Source: Methanolobus sp. ZRKC5
GTDB lineage: Archaea > Halobacteriota > Methanosarcinia > Methanosarcinales > Methanosarcinaceae
DNA: 64,000 bases
Direction of reading: 5' to 3'
NCBI RefSeq assembly: GCF_038446525.1
Contig: NZ_CP151792.1
Span: 930,001 to 994,000 of the forward strand
Position numbers and translations under genes: made by a program
Shown: piece after piece, positions 36,737 through 47,026 of the stretch
Layout of the letters: every line of letters starts with the position of its first letter
Position numbering within the stretch: position 1 is the first letter of the stretch
The notes under the pieces: model-generated
The model's input: only the letters and a program-made list of their open reading frames with translations
Database searches by the model: none
Told to the model about the DNA's origin: nothing

Positions 36737-37060
36737 ATGAGCTACCTGTACCTGGCATTCGCCATAATATTTGAGATATGTGGAACGACATGCATGAAAC
36801 TATCCGAAGGATTTACAAAACCACTACCATCTGCATTAATATTTATTTTCTACGGCATCAGTTTCATAGCATTCACCATTGCATTGAAAAAGATAGATGT
36901 GAGTGTTGCCTATGCTATCTGGGCAGGGCTTGGAGTAGCCATGATCTCATTGATAGGGCACTTTGGATTCAACGAACCACTGCCACCTATAAGAATAGTA
37001 TTCCTAGCACTCATAGGCATTGGAGTGATAGGACTACATCTGAGCAGCAGCGTGAATTGA
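36737..37060 (+). CDS. Small multidrug resistance (SMR/EmrE) transporter
   Basis: 107 residues with four transmembrane helices. The essential membrane glutamate is present at residue 13 (LAFAIIFEICGTTCMKLSEG), and AYAIWAGLGVAMISLIG is the conserved third helix. EmrE-type proteins are proton-coupled exporters of quaternary cations or guanidinium. It is a single gene rather than the paired type. A ribosome binding site (GGGAGG) precedes the start. Confidence 0.93.
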   Translation: MSYLYLAFAIIFEICGTTCMKLSEGFTKPLPSALIFIFYGISFIAFTIALKKIDVSVAYAIWAGLGVAMISLIGHFGFNEPLPPIRIVFLALIGIGVIGLHLSSSVN

Positions 37061-37100
37061 CCTGGACATACACCCTACACCGCATACAACGTAACCATAT

Positions 37101-37892
37101 TCATGCACCCCTGAGCATGTCTTTTTTGAACAGACCATATTCATCAAAACCCCTGTGGATAAGCACAAGAATACCCAAAAGTACATTCACCATGGTTGTC
37201 ACATAGATAACTATCATAATGGCTATCTGATATTCTATTGCAACCAATGGACTTGCACCGGCAAGTATCTGTCCTGTCATCATACCCGGAAGAAAAACGA
37301 TACCAATTGTAGCCATATTTGCAATAGTAGGTTTCAATGCAACCCTCATGCTTTTACGTAAATATGGGATTAGCGCTTCAGTCTTTTCAGCTCCCATGGA
37401 CAGACGGAAAAGATAGCGGTTCTCATTTCTCTGGATTTCAGTACAAAAGTTATCCATCCCAACGACATTTGCTCTCAGTGAATTACCCAGCACCATACCG
37501 GCTATCGGTATGAAATAGCGTGCATCGAAGAGATCATTCAGGTCTATGATAAAATTATTGAAATAGAGAAGTATGGCATAGTTTGTAACAGCAAGAGAAA
37601 TTACCAGTAATGGAAAAAAATGCCTGGTTTTGAGTTCAGCATTCTTCAGTACTGTATGGGATGCTACAAAGACCATGATAAGTACCCAGAGTACATTCAG
37701 CACTGCGTTGTTCAGCTCAAAGAGGAATGTGAGGAAAATACCCACAAAAGCCAATTGAAGAACCATCCGGATAGCACTCTCAATTGTAGATGATATTAAT
37801 TTCAAATTTAGATAATAGCTGATAAGGATGGGAATGGCCAGAAGCAGAAATGTAAAAAACAGACCTGTTAGTCCTACTTCATATGTTTGCAT
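37101..37892 (-). CDS. FetB-like ABC transporter permease
   Basis: 263 residues with about seven hydrophobic segments. It resembles the FetB/YbbM family: ISSTIESAIRMVLQLAFVG, IPIAGMVLGNSLRANVVGM and FLPGMMTGQILAGASPLVA. The bacterial FetAB system exports iron and protects from oxidative stress. The ATPase gene is immediately upstream (stop and start adjoin at 37892/37893). Confidence 0.9.
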   Translation of the reverse strand: MQTYEVGLTGLFFTFLLLAIPILISYYLNLKLISSTIESAIRMVLQLAFVGIFLTFLFELNNAVLNVLWVLIMVFVASHTVLKNAELKTRHFFPLLVISLAVTNYAILLYFNNFIIDLNDLFDARYFIPIAGMVLGNSLRANVVGMDNFCTEIQRNENRYLFRLSMGAEKTEALIPYLRKSMRVALKPTIANMATIGIVFLPGMMTGQILAGASPLVAIEYQIAIMIVIYVTTMVNVLLGILVLIHRGFDEYGLFKKDMLRGA

Positions 37893-38525
37893 TCAGTTTG
37901 CCTCCCTTGAAAAGTCAATGACCCTAATGTTTTCATTTTCCCACTCACGGTCATGAGATATGGAAAGTACGGTCCATTTCGGATTACAAAAGAATATCTC
38001 CACAACTTTCTGCTTTAAAGTACTGTCAAGTTCTGCTGTGACCTCATCAAGCAGAAAGATATCTTTCCCTGACAACAGAGCTACAACAAGGACAATCCTT
38101 TGCTTTTCTCCTCCGGAGAGTTTCATGTAGTCCTTGTTGAGAATATCATGATCTAAAGATAGATCTGCCATTACTTTGTCAAGCTGAGCACGGTAAAGAA
38201 TATCCTTATTTGCCTTAAAAGAAAATATCTCATCTATAAGGTCACCTACTTTCCCATCACCAATATCCGTATCCTGAGATACATACATTATTCTTTTCCT
38301 GATGCTCCATATAGAATTGCTATCCACCTGGATACCATCAAAGAAGATTGTACCGGAATTTTGTACACCGAATCCCATTATCAACCTGAAAATAGTGGAT
38401 TTTCCAATTCCTGATCTTCCTTTTATAAGGATCTTTTCACCTTTTGCAACAGAGAGATTAAAATCGGAAAGAATCGATTTTTCATCGTATTGGATAGAAA
38501 GATTTTGAATACTCAACATTTCCAT
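37893..38525 (-). CDS. FetA-like ABC transporter ATP-binding protein
   Basis: 210 residues from the ATG at 38525, chosen because a GGAG site precedes it and because upstream codons run into the divergent peroxiredoxin gene. It has Walker A (GRSGIGKST), the ABC signature (LSGGEKQR), Walker B (DIFLLDEVTAEL) and the H-loop region (VLSISHDREW). It pairs with the permease at 37101. Confidence 0.92.
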   Translation of the reverse strand: MEMLSIQNLSIQYDEKSILSDFNLSVAKGEKILIKGRSGIGKSTIFRLIMGFGVQNSGTIFFDGIQVDSNSIWSIRKRIMYVSQDTDIGDGKVGDLIDEIFSFKANKDILYRAQLDKVMADLSLDHDILNKDYMKLSGGEKQRIVLVVALLSGKDIFLLDEVTAELDSTLKQKVVEIFFCNPKWTVLSISHDREWENENIRVIDFSREAN

Positions 38526-38602
38526 GTGCAATTTTCTCCAGCCATAATAAATAGTCAATTCTGGTATAAAGGCTTTAAACAAGAATTTACATAAATTACT
38601 CC

Positions 38603-39085
38603 ATGAGCAAGAACTCACTTACAGAAGGACAAAAAGCTCCTGATTTTTGCCTCCCAGACCAGAATGATAATGAAGTATGTCTGAAAGAACTTGCAGGTAA
38701 ATGGATCGTTCTTTACTTCTACCCGAAAGACAACACTTCAGGATGCACGAAAGAAGCACAGGAATTTACAGCCTTACAAGAGGATTTCGGTGCGGAGAAT
38801 GCAGTGATACTTGGAGCCAGCAAGGACAGCATTAAATCACATATCAAATTCGTTGAAAAGAAAGAAATTGGTATCACACTTCTTTCAGATGAGGAAAAAA
38901 CCGTTCACCAGAAGTACGATGTGTGGAGAACAAAGAAAAACTATGGCAAAGAATATCAGGGAACTGTCAGATCCACTTTTTTGATTGATACAGAAGGCAA
39001 TATTGCAAAAATATGGGATAATGTCAGAACAAATGAACATGCACAAAAGGTGCTTGATGCACTTAGAGAAATAAAAGAGAACTAA
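38603..39085 (+). CDS. bcp: Peroxiredoxin of the Bcp/PrxQ family
   Basis: 160 residues. The active site is FYPKDNTSGCTKEAQEF, with the peroxidatic cysteine at residue 48. The usual PrxQ resolving cysteine five residues later is replaced by glutamine (53), so this is probably a one-cysteine or alternative-partner type. It reduces peroxides using thioredoxin-like donors. It is divergent from the FetAB-like genes, which in bacteria also relate to peroxide/iron stress. Confidence 0.94.
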   Translation: MSKNSLTEGQKAPDFCLPDQNDNEVCLKELAGKWIVLYFYPKDNTSGCTKEAQEFTALQEDFGAENAVILGASKDSIKSHIKFVEKKEIGITLLSDEEKTVHQKYDVWRTKKNYGKEYQGTVRSTFLIDTEGNIAKIWDNVRTNEHAQKVLDALREIKEN

Positions 39086-39291
39086 TTTCGTAACTATTCA
39101 GCCTGATAAAAACGCTATCAATAACAATCTTGACAAAAAGTTGAAACGTAAATTTCATTAGGATCATTTATTTTGATTGTTGCTATTGATTGCTTTTTTG
39201 ATTGTTAGATTGTTAGTGAGTAGACATCTCTATTTCGATGAAATCAGTACCAATAGGCAAATCGTGCCAGGCTGAATAGTTACCTAATTTC
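39082..39291. repeat. MITE copy 2 (194 bp) with 8-bp target duplication
   Basis: Runs 39090-39283 with ends GTAACTATTCAGCCT and, at the other side, AGGCTGAATAGTTAC. A perfect direct repeat CTAATTTC flanks it (39082-39089 and 39284-39291); the left copy lies directly after, and shares two bases with, the stop codon of bcp. It is the reverse-orientation relative of the element at 24792-24985, identical in length. Confidence 0.9.
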
Positions 39292-39374
39292 TATTCTTTT
39301 CTATTTTTGCGTGCTTGTGGATTTTGCATAGAGTACACTATTGGGTTTTGTTGTTGAGGTTTAAAAAAGAAAAA

Positions 39375-39400
39375 GCAACCCCCGGTTTATTGGGGGGTGC
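39375..39400 (-). terminator. GC-rich hairpin downstream of the repeat protein gene
   Basis: GCAACCCCC and GGGGGGTGC pair around an 8-nt loop with T/A-rich flanks; it lies about 40 nt beyond the stop of the minus-strand gene at 39439. Confidence 0.6.
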
Positions 39401-39438
39401 GGGTTTATTTTAGTCTATTAAGTAATCCTTACAACCTC

Positions 39439-40815
39439 TTAAGTCGAAGTCACAGTGACTGCAATTGTCCATTCCTTTCCGTCGCTAACTCTTGTAATAG
39501 AAAGAGTGTATGCTCCTGCAATTGTTGCAGCTGATGGAGAGGATATGACAAGGTCAGCACTGTCTCCTACATTGCTAACACCTACAGATATTACACTGGT
39601 ATCATCATCCATAAGAGAACATACGAATAATGTTCCATCATCAGATGTGAAAGTCGGCAATAAATTAGTACCATCTGCATCTACCATTGCTGTTACACTG
39701 ATAGTAGCTGACCCATCGTTGTTGTCAAATGTTGCAGTTGTTGGTGTAATAGAAGTCTGATCTTCACATAATGTAACAGTAATCGTTACATTGCTTGCTG
39801 GCATCTCAAAAGTGTATACTTCACCTGGTGTAAACACAGCTGTTGATACACTTCCACTACTTTCGTCTGTTACAGATATTGATTCAAACATTAGACCACT
39901 TTCAATACCTGAAATTTCTACACCCACTGGTTGTCCAGCTTGTGATGTATTTTCAGGATTTGTCGTCACTGTTGCATTTCCACCATCTACAGCTGCAACT
40001 GTAATTCCATAGGTCACAGATATATCATATTCTGATGTGTCACCATTTTCTGCAGTTACATTTAATATGTTTGCGTTTAAGACAATAGTCCCATTATTAA
40101 GTTGAGATTCGTCATATACTACATATGACTGTTGTGAGTCATCAGTAGATTCAATTGCGTCTATCAATTCAGCAACCGTTAATTGACCTGAAACGTTGAC
40201 ATATTCAGAACCATCCTCATTATTAAGGCCTGTAATAATAGATTCGTAACCAGATTTTACCTGTATAGTTGTAACTGAACTTGGAGCTGCTACGGTTACT
40301 GTTACAACATATTCTTGAGTGGTTGAATCAGCTGCAGTTACAGTGTAGGTAACAGGGTTTGTGTAGTTCTGAACTATTCCAGTATTAGGTGAAACACTAG
40401 CTCCGGTATGAACTATGGTTGGTGTCAATGATGTTACATCAGTACCATAAGGAACTGTCAGAGCTACGGTCTTTGCTCCTTCATCAACTGTACCAGTTAC
40501 GGAAGGGGTAGCAAAGTCAAAGCTTGTGATAGCCTTTGCAGGATTTGCTGCTACGGTTACTGTTACAACATATTCTTGAGTGGTTGAATCAGCTGCAGTT
40601 ACAGTGTAGGTAACAGGGTTTGTGTAGTTCTGAACTATTCCAGTATTAGGTGAAACACTAGCTCCGGTATGAACTATGGTTGGTATCAATGATGTTACAT
40701 CAGTACCATAAGGAACTGTCAAATCTACTTTCTTCACAGACACTAAAGGAAATATAGCCAAGATATGAGATAGCGTTAAAACAAAAGAAGATGCATAAAA
40801 AGTGCTTGAAACCAT
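39439..40815 (-). CDS. Surface-type protein with DUF5018-like repeats, probably a truncated remnant
   Basis: 458 residues from the ATG at 40815. It contains one partial and one complete copy of a repeat ending QEYVVTVTVAA, which includes VPYGTDVTSL and VQNYTNPVTYTVTAADSTTQ. A region with an internal INV-like motif and GITVAAVDGGNATVTTNPEN follows. The composition is Thr/Ser/Val-rich with few lysines, as in exported Ig-like proteins. The N-terminus lacks the first part of the first repeat and has a hydrophobic stretch (residues 10-27) without the positive charges of a normal signal peptide. No C-terminal anchor is present. It may be a fragment of a larger adhesin-like gene. Confidence 0.6.
   Translation of the reverse strand: MVSSTFYASSFVLTLSHILAIFPLVSVKKVDLTVPYGTDVTSLIPTIVHTGASVSPNTGIVQNYTNPVTYTVTAADSTTQEYVVTVTVAANPAKAITSFDFATPSVTGTVDEGAKTVALTVPYGTDVTSLTPTIVHTGASVSPNTGIVQNYTNPVTYTVTAADSTTQEYVVTVTVAAPSSVTTIQVKSGYESIITGLNNEDGSEYVNVSGQLTVAELIDAIESTDDSQQSYVVYDESQLNNGTIVLNANILNVTAENGDTSEYDISVTYGITVAAVDGGNATVTTNPENTSQAGQPVGVEISGIESGLMFESISVTDESSGSVSTAVFTPGEVYTFEMPASNVTITVTLCEDQTSITPTTATFDNNDGSATISVTAMVDADGTNLLPTFTSDDGTLFVCSLMDDDTSVISVGVSNVGDSADLVISSPSAATIAGAYTLSITRVSDGKEWTIAVTVTST
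40286..40460. repeat. Direct repeat unit 1 within the DUF5018-like gene
   Basis: About 175 bp nearly identical to 40547-40721, offset 261 bp (87 codons). The few differences include a G/A change (GGTGTCAATG against GGTATCAATG). Near identity at the DNA level points to recent duplication or gene conversion. Confidence 0.9.
40547..40721. repeat. Direct repeat unit 2 within the DUF5018-like gene
   Basis: Second copy of the unit at 40286-40460. It encodes the N-terminal partial repeat, and identity breaks off at its upstream edge (40722 onward), where the gene appears truncated. Confidence 0.9.
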
Positions 40816-41064
40816 CAAGTCGCTTAAAGAAAACTAAACAGTCATACCAGTACATCGCAGGAATACATCATATTATGTCAATGTATTCAGATATCTCACT
40901 GAAGATTAGAATATAACCTAGCACTAACATTAATAAGGATATAAGCCACGCCCATCTAAGGATATGTGCAAGATTCTTAGGCTGTGTTAATTTTTGAAAA
41001 AAACGGTCGACCACGTTTGGTCGATCTTCTGGATTATTATTCATAAAAAAAGAATATCAAAGGA

Positions 41065-41682
41065 TTATCCCTTGATCCTCTTTAGTCTGAAGGTGTTTTC
41101 CCTTTCCATCTCTTCAAGACGGAGCCTAATGAAACCCATTGCTTCCTGATATTCCGGTATTACCTTAAATTCGAGAGCATTGACACGCCTTTTGGTCTTC
41201 TCGATATCATCAAGAAGCTTTTTCATGGTTGTCTCGATCTCTGCAGCAAGGATTATCTTTTCGACAAGATTCTCATAAGCATCTGCTGCCTCATCAGTGT
41301 ATGAACTGGTACCAAGAATACCATAACCACGTTCGTTTATGGATTTCCTGACACTGGATGATTCGATCTTTGGAACGACTACACCCATAATGTTACGGCT
41401 TTCCAGTTCAATCTCCGGCTTGCTCTTAAGTGCAAAAGCTGTGGATTTGACGGTGATAGTACCGTCAACAGCATTTGCAATACCTATCCTTCGGGAAGCA
41501 TCTTCATAGGCGGCATCCAGCTCAGTTCTGACATCCTTTGCTTTGCTGAGAATCTCAAAGAACTCAAGGATAAGACCGTCCCTTTTCATCTTGAGCAGCT
41601 TATGACCACTCTGAGAGAGCTTGATCTTTCTCTTGAATTCAATAAGTTCTGAACGAGTTGGTTTTACATCTTTCACGCCCAT
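41065..41682 (-). CDS. atpD: A-type ATP synthase subunit D
   Basis: 205 residues, long helical hairpin expected for the central rotor stalk. Family features are KPTRSELIEFKRKIKLSQSG at the N-terminus and KRRVNALEFKVIPEY near the C-terminus. It is the last gene of the operon seen here; Methanosarcina operons often have a small gene G after D, but none is evident downstream. Confidence 0.96.
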   Translation of the reverse strand: MGVKDVKPTRSELIEFKRKIKLSQSGHKLLKMKRDGLILEFFEILSKAKDVRTELDAAYEDASRRIGIANAVDGTITVKSTAFALKSKPEIELESRNIMGVVVPKIESSSVRKSINERGYGILGTSSYTDEAADAYENLVEKIILAAEIETTMKKLLDDIEKTKRRVNALEFKVIPEYQEAMGFIRLRLEEMERENTFRLKRIKG

Positions 41683-41699
41683 GTTGAATCACCTTTCAG

Positions 41700-43079
41700 T
41701 TAGTTGCTCTTGTGAGCAGGGTGGTACTTGTCGATATACTTGTTATCGATCCTGGTAAGCAGGGATTCCGGAAGCTCAGAGAGAATGTCCCAGCCAACTG
41801 CAAGAGTGTCTTCAATTGACCTGTCTTCATCTCTTCCCTGACGGACGAACCTGTCTTCGAACAAGTCAGCGAATTCAAGGATTTTCTGGTCTCTCTCGGA
41901 CAATGCCTCTTTACCTACAATAGCTACAAGACCTCTGAGGTCACGACCTTCTGCATAACCAGCATACATCTGATCAGATACTGCCTTGTGGTCTTCCCTG
42001 GTCTTTCCTTCACCAATACCTGAGTTCATCAGACGTGATAGTGATGGAAGCACATTGATTGGTGGGTAAACACCTTTCATGTGAAGTTCCCTGGAAACTA
42101 CGATCTGACCTTCTGTGATATATCCTGACAGATCAGGAATTGGGTGAGTGATATCATCACCAGGCATGGTGAGGATTGAGAACTGAGTAACTGAGCCCTT
42201 AAGTCCTTTGATAACACCTGCACGCTCGTAGAGTGATGCAAGGTCAGTGTACATGTAACCTGGATAACCACGTCTTCCAGGAACTTCTTCACGAGCTGCA
42301 CCCATCTGACGGAGAGCTTCACAGTAGTTTGTGATGTCAGTAAGGATTACGAGTACGTGCATATCATGCTCGTATGCAAGGTACTCTGCAGCTGTAAGAG
42401 CCATCCTTGGTGTGATGATACGTTCTACAGCAGGGTCGTCTGCAAGGTTAAGGAAAACCACAGCTCTCTCAAGAGCACCGGTCTTTTCGAAGTCCTGCAT
42501 GAAATACTGGGCTTCTTCGTTTGTAATACCCATTGCAGCAAATACTACTGCGAAAGGTTCGTCTGAACCTGGAACCTTTGCCTGACGTGCGATCTGAAGT
42601 GCAATCTCATTATGTGGAAGACCTGATCCGGAGAAGATAGGAAGTTTCTGACCACGCACAAGGGTGTTTGTTCCATCAATGGTTGAGATACCTGTCTGGA
42701 TGAAGTCCTCTGGTGGCATTCTTGAATATGGGTTCATTGATGAACCGTTAACATCAAGCCTGTCTTCAGGAACAATACGTGGTCCGCCGTCCAATGGTTC
42801 TCCTGAACCGGAAAGGATACGGCCAAGCATATCTTTTGATACAGGTAGTTTGATTGTCTCACCGGAGAATACTACACCGGACTCTTCATTCAGTCCACCA
42901 GTTCCTTCAAACACTTGAACTGCTACAACATCAGCTGAGGTGTCAAGAACCTGACCCCTCTTTGTTGTACCGTCTGGAAGGTTGATGTGAACAAGTTCAC
43001 CATAACCTACCGGTTCAGTATTCTCGAGGAACATCAATGGTCCGGAGATTTCTGTGATCGTCTTATATTCCTTGGTCAT
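41700..43079 (-). CDS. atpB: A-type ATP synthase subunit B
   Basis: 459 residues from the ATG at 43079, preceded by GGAGG inside the atpA end; an upstream in-frame start would lie within atpA and is rejected. It is the non-catalytic nucleotide-binding subunit of the A1 head: [40 protein letters not shown] (degenerate P-loop region) and [18 protein letters not shown]. Confidence 0.97.
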   Translation of the reverse strand: MTKEYKTITEISGPLMFLENTEPVGYGELVHINLPDGTTKRGQVLDTSADVVAVQVFEGTGGLNEESGVVFSGETIKLPVSKDMLGRILSGSGEPLDGGPRIVPEDRLDVNGSSMNPYSRMPPEDFIQTGISTIDGTNTLVRGQKLPIFSGSGLPHNEIALQIARQAKVPGSDEPFAVVFAAMGITNEEAQYFMQDFEKTGALERAVVFLNLADDPAVERIITPRMALTAAEYLAYEHDMHVLVILTDITNYCEALRQMGAAREEVPGRRGYPGYMYTDLASLYERAGVIKGLKGSVTQFSILTMPGDDITHPIPDLSGYITEGQIVVSRELHMKGVYPPINVLPSLSRLMNSGIGEGKTREDHKAVSDQMYAGYAEGRDLRGLVAIVGKEALSERDQKILEFADLFEDRFVRQGRDEDRSIEDTLAVGWDILSELPESLLTRIDNKYIDKYHPAHKSN

Positions 43080-43080
43080 T

Positions 43081-44811
43081 TTAGTTGCCTCCAAGTGCTG
43101 CAAATTCCTTGTCCATCTTTTCCAGGACAACATTCAGTGCACTCTCGAAGTCCTCTTCGAATTTAACCTTGGCAAGCTCATCCTTTGACTCAAGGGAGAG
43201 AATATCCGCCATTGGTATTCCTGCTTCAAGTGATGCCTGTGCCATGTCACTGTACTTGGAGATTGCTTTCAATAACTTGTACTGCTTATCGAATGGACAA
43301 TATGTGTCAACAGGGTGGAACGCATTCTGCTGAAGGAAGTATTCCCTAAGCATACGGCAGATCTCAAGAACCAGCTGCTGGTCTTCCGGAAGTGCATCGG
43401 AACCGACGAGCTGCACAATCTCCTGAAGTTCGGATTCCTGCTGGAGAAGCTCCATTGCATGGTCCCTGAGTGGTACCCAGTCAGGTGCAACGTTCTCTGT
43501 GAACCAGTCAGAAAGACCCTGAGTGTATAGACTGTAACTTGTAAGCCAGTCTATGGATGGGAAGTGTCTCCTCTGTGCAAGTTTTGCATCCAGTGCCCAG
43601 AATACTTTTACAATACGGAGTGTGTTCTGTGTAACAGGTTCTGAGAAGTCACCACCAGGTGGTGATACTGCACCAATAACTGTAATAGAACCTTCTTCTG
43701 CTGCAAGTGATTTTACTACACCTGCACGCTCATAGAACTCAGAGAGCCTTGCAGAAAGGTATGCTGGATAACCTTCTTCACCAGGCATCTCTTCAAGCCT
43801 TGAGGAAATTTCCCTCATTGCTTCTGCCCATCTGGATGAAGAGTCAGCCATAAGTGATACATCGTATCCCATGTCACGGTAATATTCTGCAATTGTGATA
43901 CCTGTGTAAACAGATGCTTCACGAGCAGCTACAGGCATGTTAGATGTGTTTGCGATAAGAACTGTACGTTCCATTAGTGGACGACCGGTCTGTGGGTCCT
44001 GGAGTTCAGGGAACTCATTCAATACATCAGCCATTTCGTTTCCACGTTCTCCACATCCGATATAAACTACAATGTCAGTGTCACTCCACTTTGCAAGCTG
44101 CTGCTGGGTAACTGTCTTTCCTGAACCGAATGGACCAGGGATAGCTGCAGTACCGCCCTTTGCAACAGGGAAGAGACCGTCAAGAATCCTCTGACCTGTA
44201 ATGAGAGGTCTAGTTGGAATAAACTTCTTCTCGACTGGACGTGGCAATCTTACAGGCCATCTCTGCATCATGGAAATTTCAGTGCCATCTGTAAGGACAC
44301 ATACTGTTTCGTCAACCTTGAACTTTCCGGACTTTATTTCTTCAACTGTACCGGAAACTGTAGGCAACATCATGATCTTGTGCTCAATGTTCGCTGTTTC
44401 CTGTACAACACCAATTACTGAACCGCCTTTTACGGAATCTCCACTTGATACAGTAGCTTTGAATTCCCATACTTTGTCACGGTCAAGACCGGGAGCGGTA
44501 ACACCTCTGTCAATGAAGTCTCCCATCTTTTCCTGGAGTACTTTCAGAGGTCTCTGAATACCATCATAAATACTTTCTAATAAACCTGGACCGAGTTCTA
44601 CAGAGAGAGACTTTCCAGTGTTCACTACAGGTTCACCTGGTTTGATACCAGATGTATCCTCATATACCTGAACAGTAGCTTTGTCACCTTTGATTCTGAT
44701 AACTTCGCCCATTAGACCTTCGTGACCAACATGTACTACATCGTACATTTTTGGCTTGATACCCATAATAGTGACAACTGGTCCGGCCACACGATAAATT
44801 TCACCTTTCAT
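43081..44811 (-). CDS. atpA: A-type ATP synthase catalytic subunit A
   Basis: 576 residues from ATG 44811, which overlaps the atpF stop by 4 nt (ATGA); a GTG at 44817 is possible. The P-loop is [20 protein letters not shown] with the archaeal SGKT form, followed by [13 protein letters not shown] and [20 protein letters not shown]. It forms the catalytic A3B3 head with subunit B. Confidence 0.98.
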   Translation of the reverse strand: MKGEIYRVAGPVVTIMGIKPKMYDVVHVGHEGLMGEVIRIKGDKATVQVYEDTSGIKPGEPVVNTGKSLSVELGPGLLESIYDGIQRPLKVLQEKMGDFIDRGVTAPGLDRDKVWEFKATVSSGDSVKGGSVIGVVQETANIEHKIMMLPTVSGTVEEIKSGKFKVDETVCVLTDGTEISMMQRWPVRLPRPVEKKFIPTRPLITGQRILDGLFPVAKGGTAAIPGPFGSGKTVTQQQLAKWSDTDIVVYIGCGERGNEMADVLNEFPELQDPQTGRPLMERTVLIANTSNMPVAAREASVYTGITIAEYYRDMGYDVSLMADSSSRWAEAMREISSRLEEMPGEEGYPAYLSARLSEFYERAGVVKSLAAEEGSITVIGAVSPPGGDFSEPVTQNTLRIVKVFWALDAKLAQRRHFPSIDWLTSYSLYTQGLSDWFTENVAPDWVPLRDHAMELLQQESELQEIVQLVGSDALPEDQQLVLEICRMLREYFLQQNAFHPVDTYCPFDKQYKLLKAISKYSDMAQASLEAGIPMADILSLESKDELAKVKFEEDFESALNVVLEKMDKEFAALGGN

Positions 44812-45107
44812 TTCCACAGATCTACACCTACCGATTGCTTTATTTTTTCCCTTAAATTCGAACTTTCCCCACTACCTCCGAGAGTCACAACAGTTGGCTC
44901 AACAGAGTCATTGATAGTGTTTCTCAACATCTCCGGTAGTTTAATCAGATCATCACCGTGCATTACCAGAATGCCGACTTCTCGATCCTTAAGTATACTT
45001 TCTACTGTGAGTTCAAGTTCGCTATTATTAACTTCAAATATTTTTTTAACACCGGCCAGTCTGAAACCTGTTACAAACTCGCCACTTCCGACTACTGCTA
45101 ATTCCAT
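44808..45107 (-). CDS. atpF: A-type ATP synthase subunit F
   Basis: 99 residues, the Rossmann-like regulatory subunit of the central stalk. Recognisable segments are [20 protein letters not shown] and [19 protein letters not shown]. Start shares one base with the atpC stop (TGATG). Confidence 0.95.
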   Translation of the reverse strand: MELAVVGSGEFVTGFRLAGVKKIFEVNNSELELTVESILKDREVGILVMHGDDLIKLPEMLRNTINDSVEPTVVTLGGSGESSNLREKIKQSVGVDLWK

Positions 45108-46183
45108 CAGATCACCAACTGTTCCTTGATAACTTCATCATCGAGGTTGGCGGCTTTGCCACGTACAATTATCCGCAAATTGTTGATCTCATTCTTTTTA
45201 GTTAACATATAGTCCATAATTGGTACAATTGAGATTGGATAAACATGTGAAAAGCTTGCTGCAGATTTAAGCCTGTGTTTTTTCAGTCGGCTCTCAACAT
45301 CGATCAATGAAACCATATCCGGACTTACAACATCTGAAATAACATCCCAATATGGATTCTTTTCAAGCTCTGAGATAAAATCTGCAAAGGAAAGAGGCAT
45401 TAATCTCTCAATATCCTTAAGCTTTAACTTGAGTCCACCCTCTACCATCAGACCCATCATATCAGGATCTGTAATTCCGGATTTCTTCAAGCGGAAAAGC
45501 GTTGTAAGGTTTTTCATATCAATGCCCATCCTGATAAATCTCGCAAACAGCTTGCGATCTTTGGATTTTGATTCGCCTACTACCTCAAAAAGCCCAGCGT
45601 AGTAAATTATATCGAGTTGATTCTCGATATCCGAAAGATTTGTACCATCATAATTCTTCAGTATGGAGTAATACTCAGTATTTGCAAGCTCAGAGATGAT
45701 CTCCTCATAAGTTGCTTTTGCCGCAAGGTCTGAAAGGTAAGTATAACTAAACCTTCCTGCTGCAACAAGGGCATCAAGGATTTCCTCTGTAGAAGCATTA
45801 CAGTATTTACCACGGAGAATAGTCTTTATATTCCAGATATCATACTGCTTAAGTTTCTCACCAACAAGGAAATTCACATCGCCTTCAGAGATAGTAAGTA
45901 ATTTTGTGAAGGTTACAGCAAGATTCCTGTTAAGTGCATGTTCGATAAGATCTGCGCCTTCATACTGCCTCGCCAACTCATCAACATCTTCTTTATACTC
46001 AGATTCTTCAATGAACCTGGTAATTTCATCAATGCTCATGTTCATGAGCCTAGGGTAGGTCTCTTTAGGCAGGATCTTACTCTTCATTGCACGTACACGT
46101 GCAGTAGTGTACGCGTAATTTGCATGACCCTTTGACTTCGTCCTTTTAGAACTACCACGCTTAAATTTCTGCAACAGCTGCAT
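45107..46183 (-). CDS. atpC: A-type ATP synthase subunit C
   Basis: 358 residues, the funnel-shaped subunit that connects the rotor stalk to the K ring. It begins with a basic, Lys/Arg-rich leader and contains [19 protein letters not shown] and [15 protein letters not shown], typical of the V-type subunit d/AtpC family. Confidence 0.95.
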   Translation of the reverse strand: MQLLQKFKRGSSKRTKSKGHANYAYTTARVRAMKSKILPKETYPRLMNMSIDEITRFIEESEYKEDVDELARQYEGADLIEHALNRNLAVTFTKLLTISEGDVNFLVGEKLKQYDIWNIKTILRGKYCNASTEEILDALVAAGRFSYTYLSDLAAKATYEEIISELANTEYYSILKNYDGTNLSDIENQLDIIYYAGLFEVVGESKSKDRKLFARFIRMGIDMKNLTTLFRLKKSGITDPDMMGLMVEGGLKLKLKDIERLMPLSFADFISELEKNPYWDVISDVVSPDMVSLIDVESRLKKHRLKSAASFSHVYPISIVPIMDYMLTKKNEINNLRIIVRGKAANLDDEVIKEQLVI

Positions 46184-46190
46184 TTAAAAA

Positions 46191-46742
46191 TCACCCGAAT
46201 AAAATATCAGATGTCTGCTTCAACAACCGCTCATTCACGCTTTTAAGGATGCCATCGTAAGTATAATCCAATTTGATAGTACCGTCTTCATTCTCAATAA
46301 CAACACCGCCAAGACAATCAATGTTGCCGGTGTATTCAAGTGAAGACAACTTTTTTACAATCTCCTCAGATCCAGCGTCGGAATAAATCCTATTGCCGCT
46401 TGACTCATAAGATTCTATGAGGCTTTTAAGGAGTTCTTCGTTTTTCTCTGGAGAGAATGTGGATATGGTTTCTACAGCCTGGACATATACTTTATCGAGT
46501 ATCTCCTTGCGTGCATTGAGCAATGTGCGCTTCACTTCAAGATTTGCACTGGATATTTCTTGCTGCCTGACTTTTTTAATATCATCTTCTGCTTTTGCGA
46601 GACGTTCTCCCATAATCCGTTTAGCATTCTGCTTAGCTTCGTCCAGAATCAGGGAAACTTCTGCATCTGCTTCGGAATCCAATTTGGAAACCTCTGACTG
46701 AGCAGCATCCATGATATCTTTAACAACAGTTTCAAGTCCCAT
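46191..46742 (-). CDS. atpE: A-type ATP synthase subunit E
   Basis: 183 residues from ATG 46742, which follows AGAGGTG at good spacing. A long N-terminal helix rich in Glu/Lys/Ala (LDEAKQNAKRIMGERLAKAE) forms the peripheral stalk with subunit H; the globular C-terminal part has IDCLGGVVIENEDGTIKLDY. Confidence 0.95.
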   Translation of the reverse strand: MGLETVVKDIMDAAQSEVSKLDSEADAEVSLILDEAKQNAKRIMGERLAKAEDDIKKVRQQEISSANLEVKRTLLNARKEILDKVYVQAVETISTFSPEKNEELLKSLIESYESSGNRIYSDAGSEEIVKKLSSLEYTGNIDCLGGVVIENEDGTIKLDYTYDGILKSVNERLLKQTSDILFG

Positions 46743-46788
46743 GCTCAACACCTCTGGAAAATTTAAGAGCGAAATACACGCTCTTAAA

Positions 46789-47022
<234 letters not shown>

Positions 47023-47026
47023 TTAA

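Noticed and set aside
39269-39291. MITE end considered as a terminator for bcp
   Set aside because: The sequence matches the other MITE copy and is bounded by an 8-bp duplication, so it is an element end; any terminator role is secondary.
40990-41015. GGTCGACC/GGTCGATC imperfect repeat upstream of the region between the repeat protein and atpD
   Set aside because: It is short and imperfect, and no link to a promoter or family of sites could be shown.
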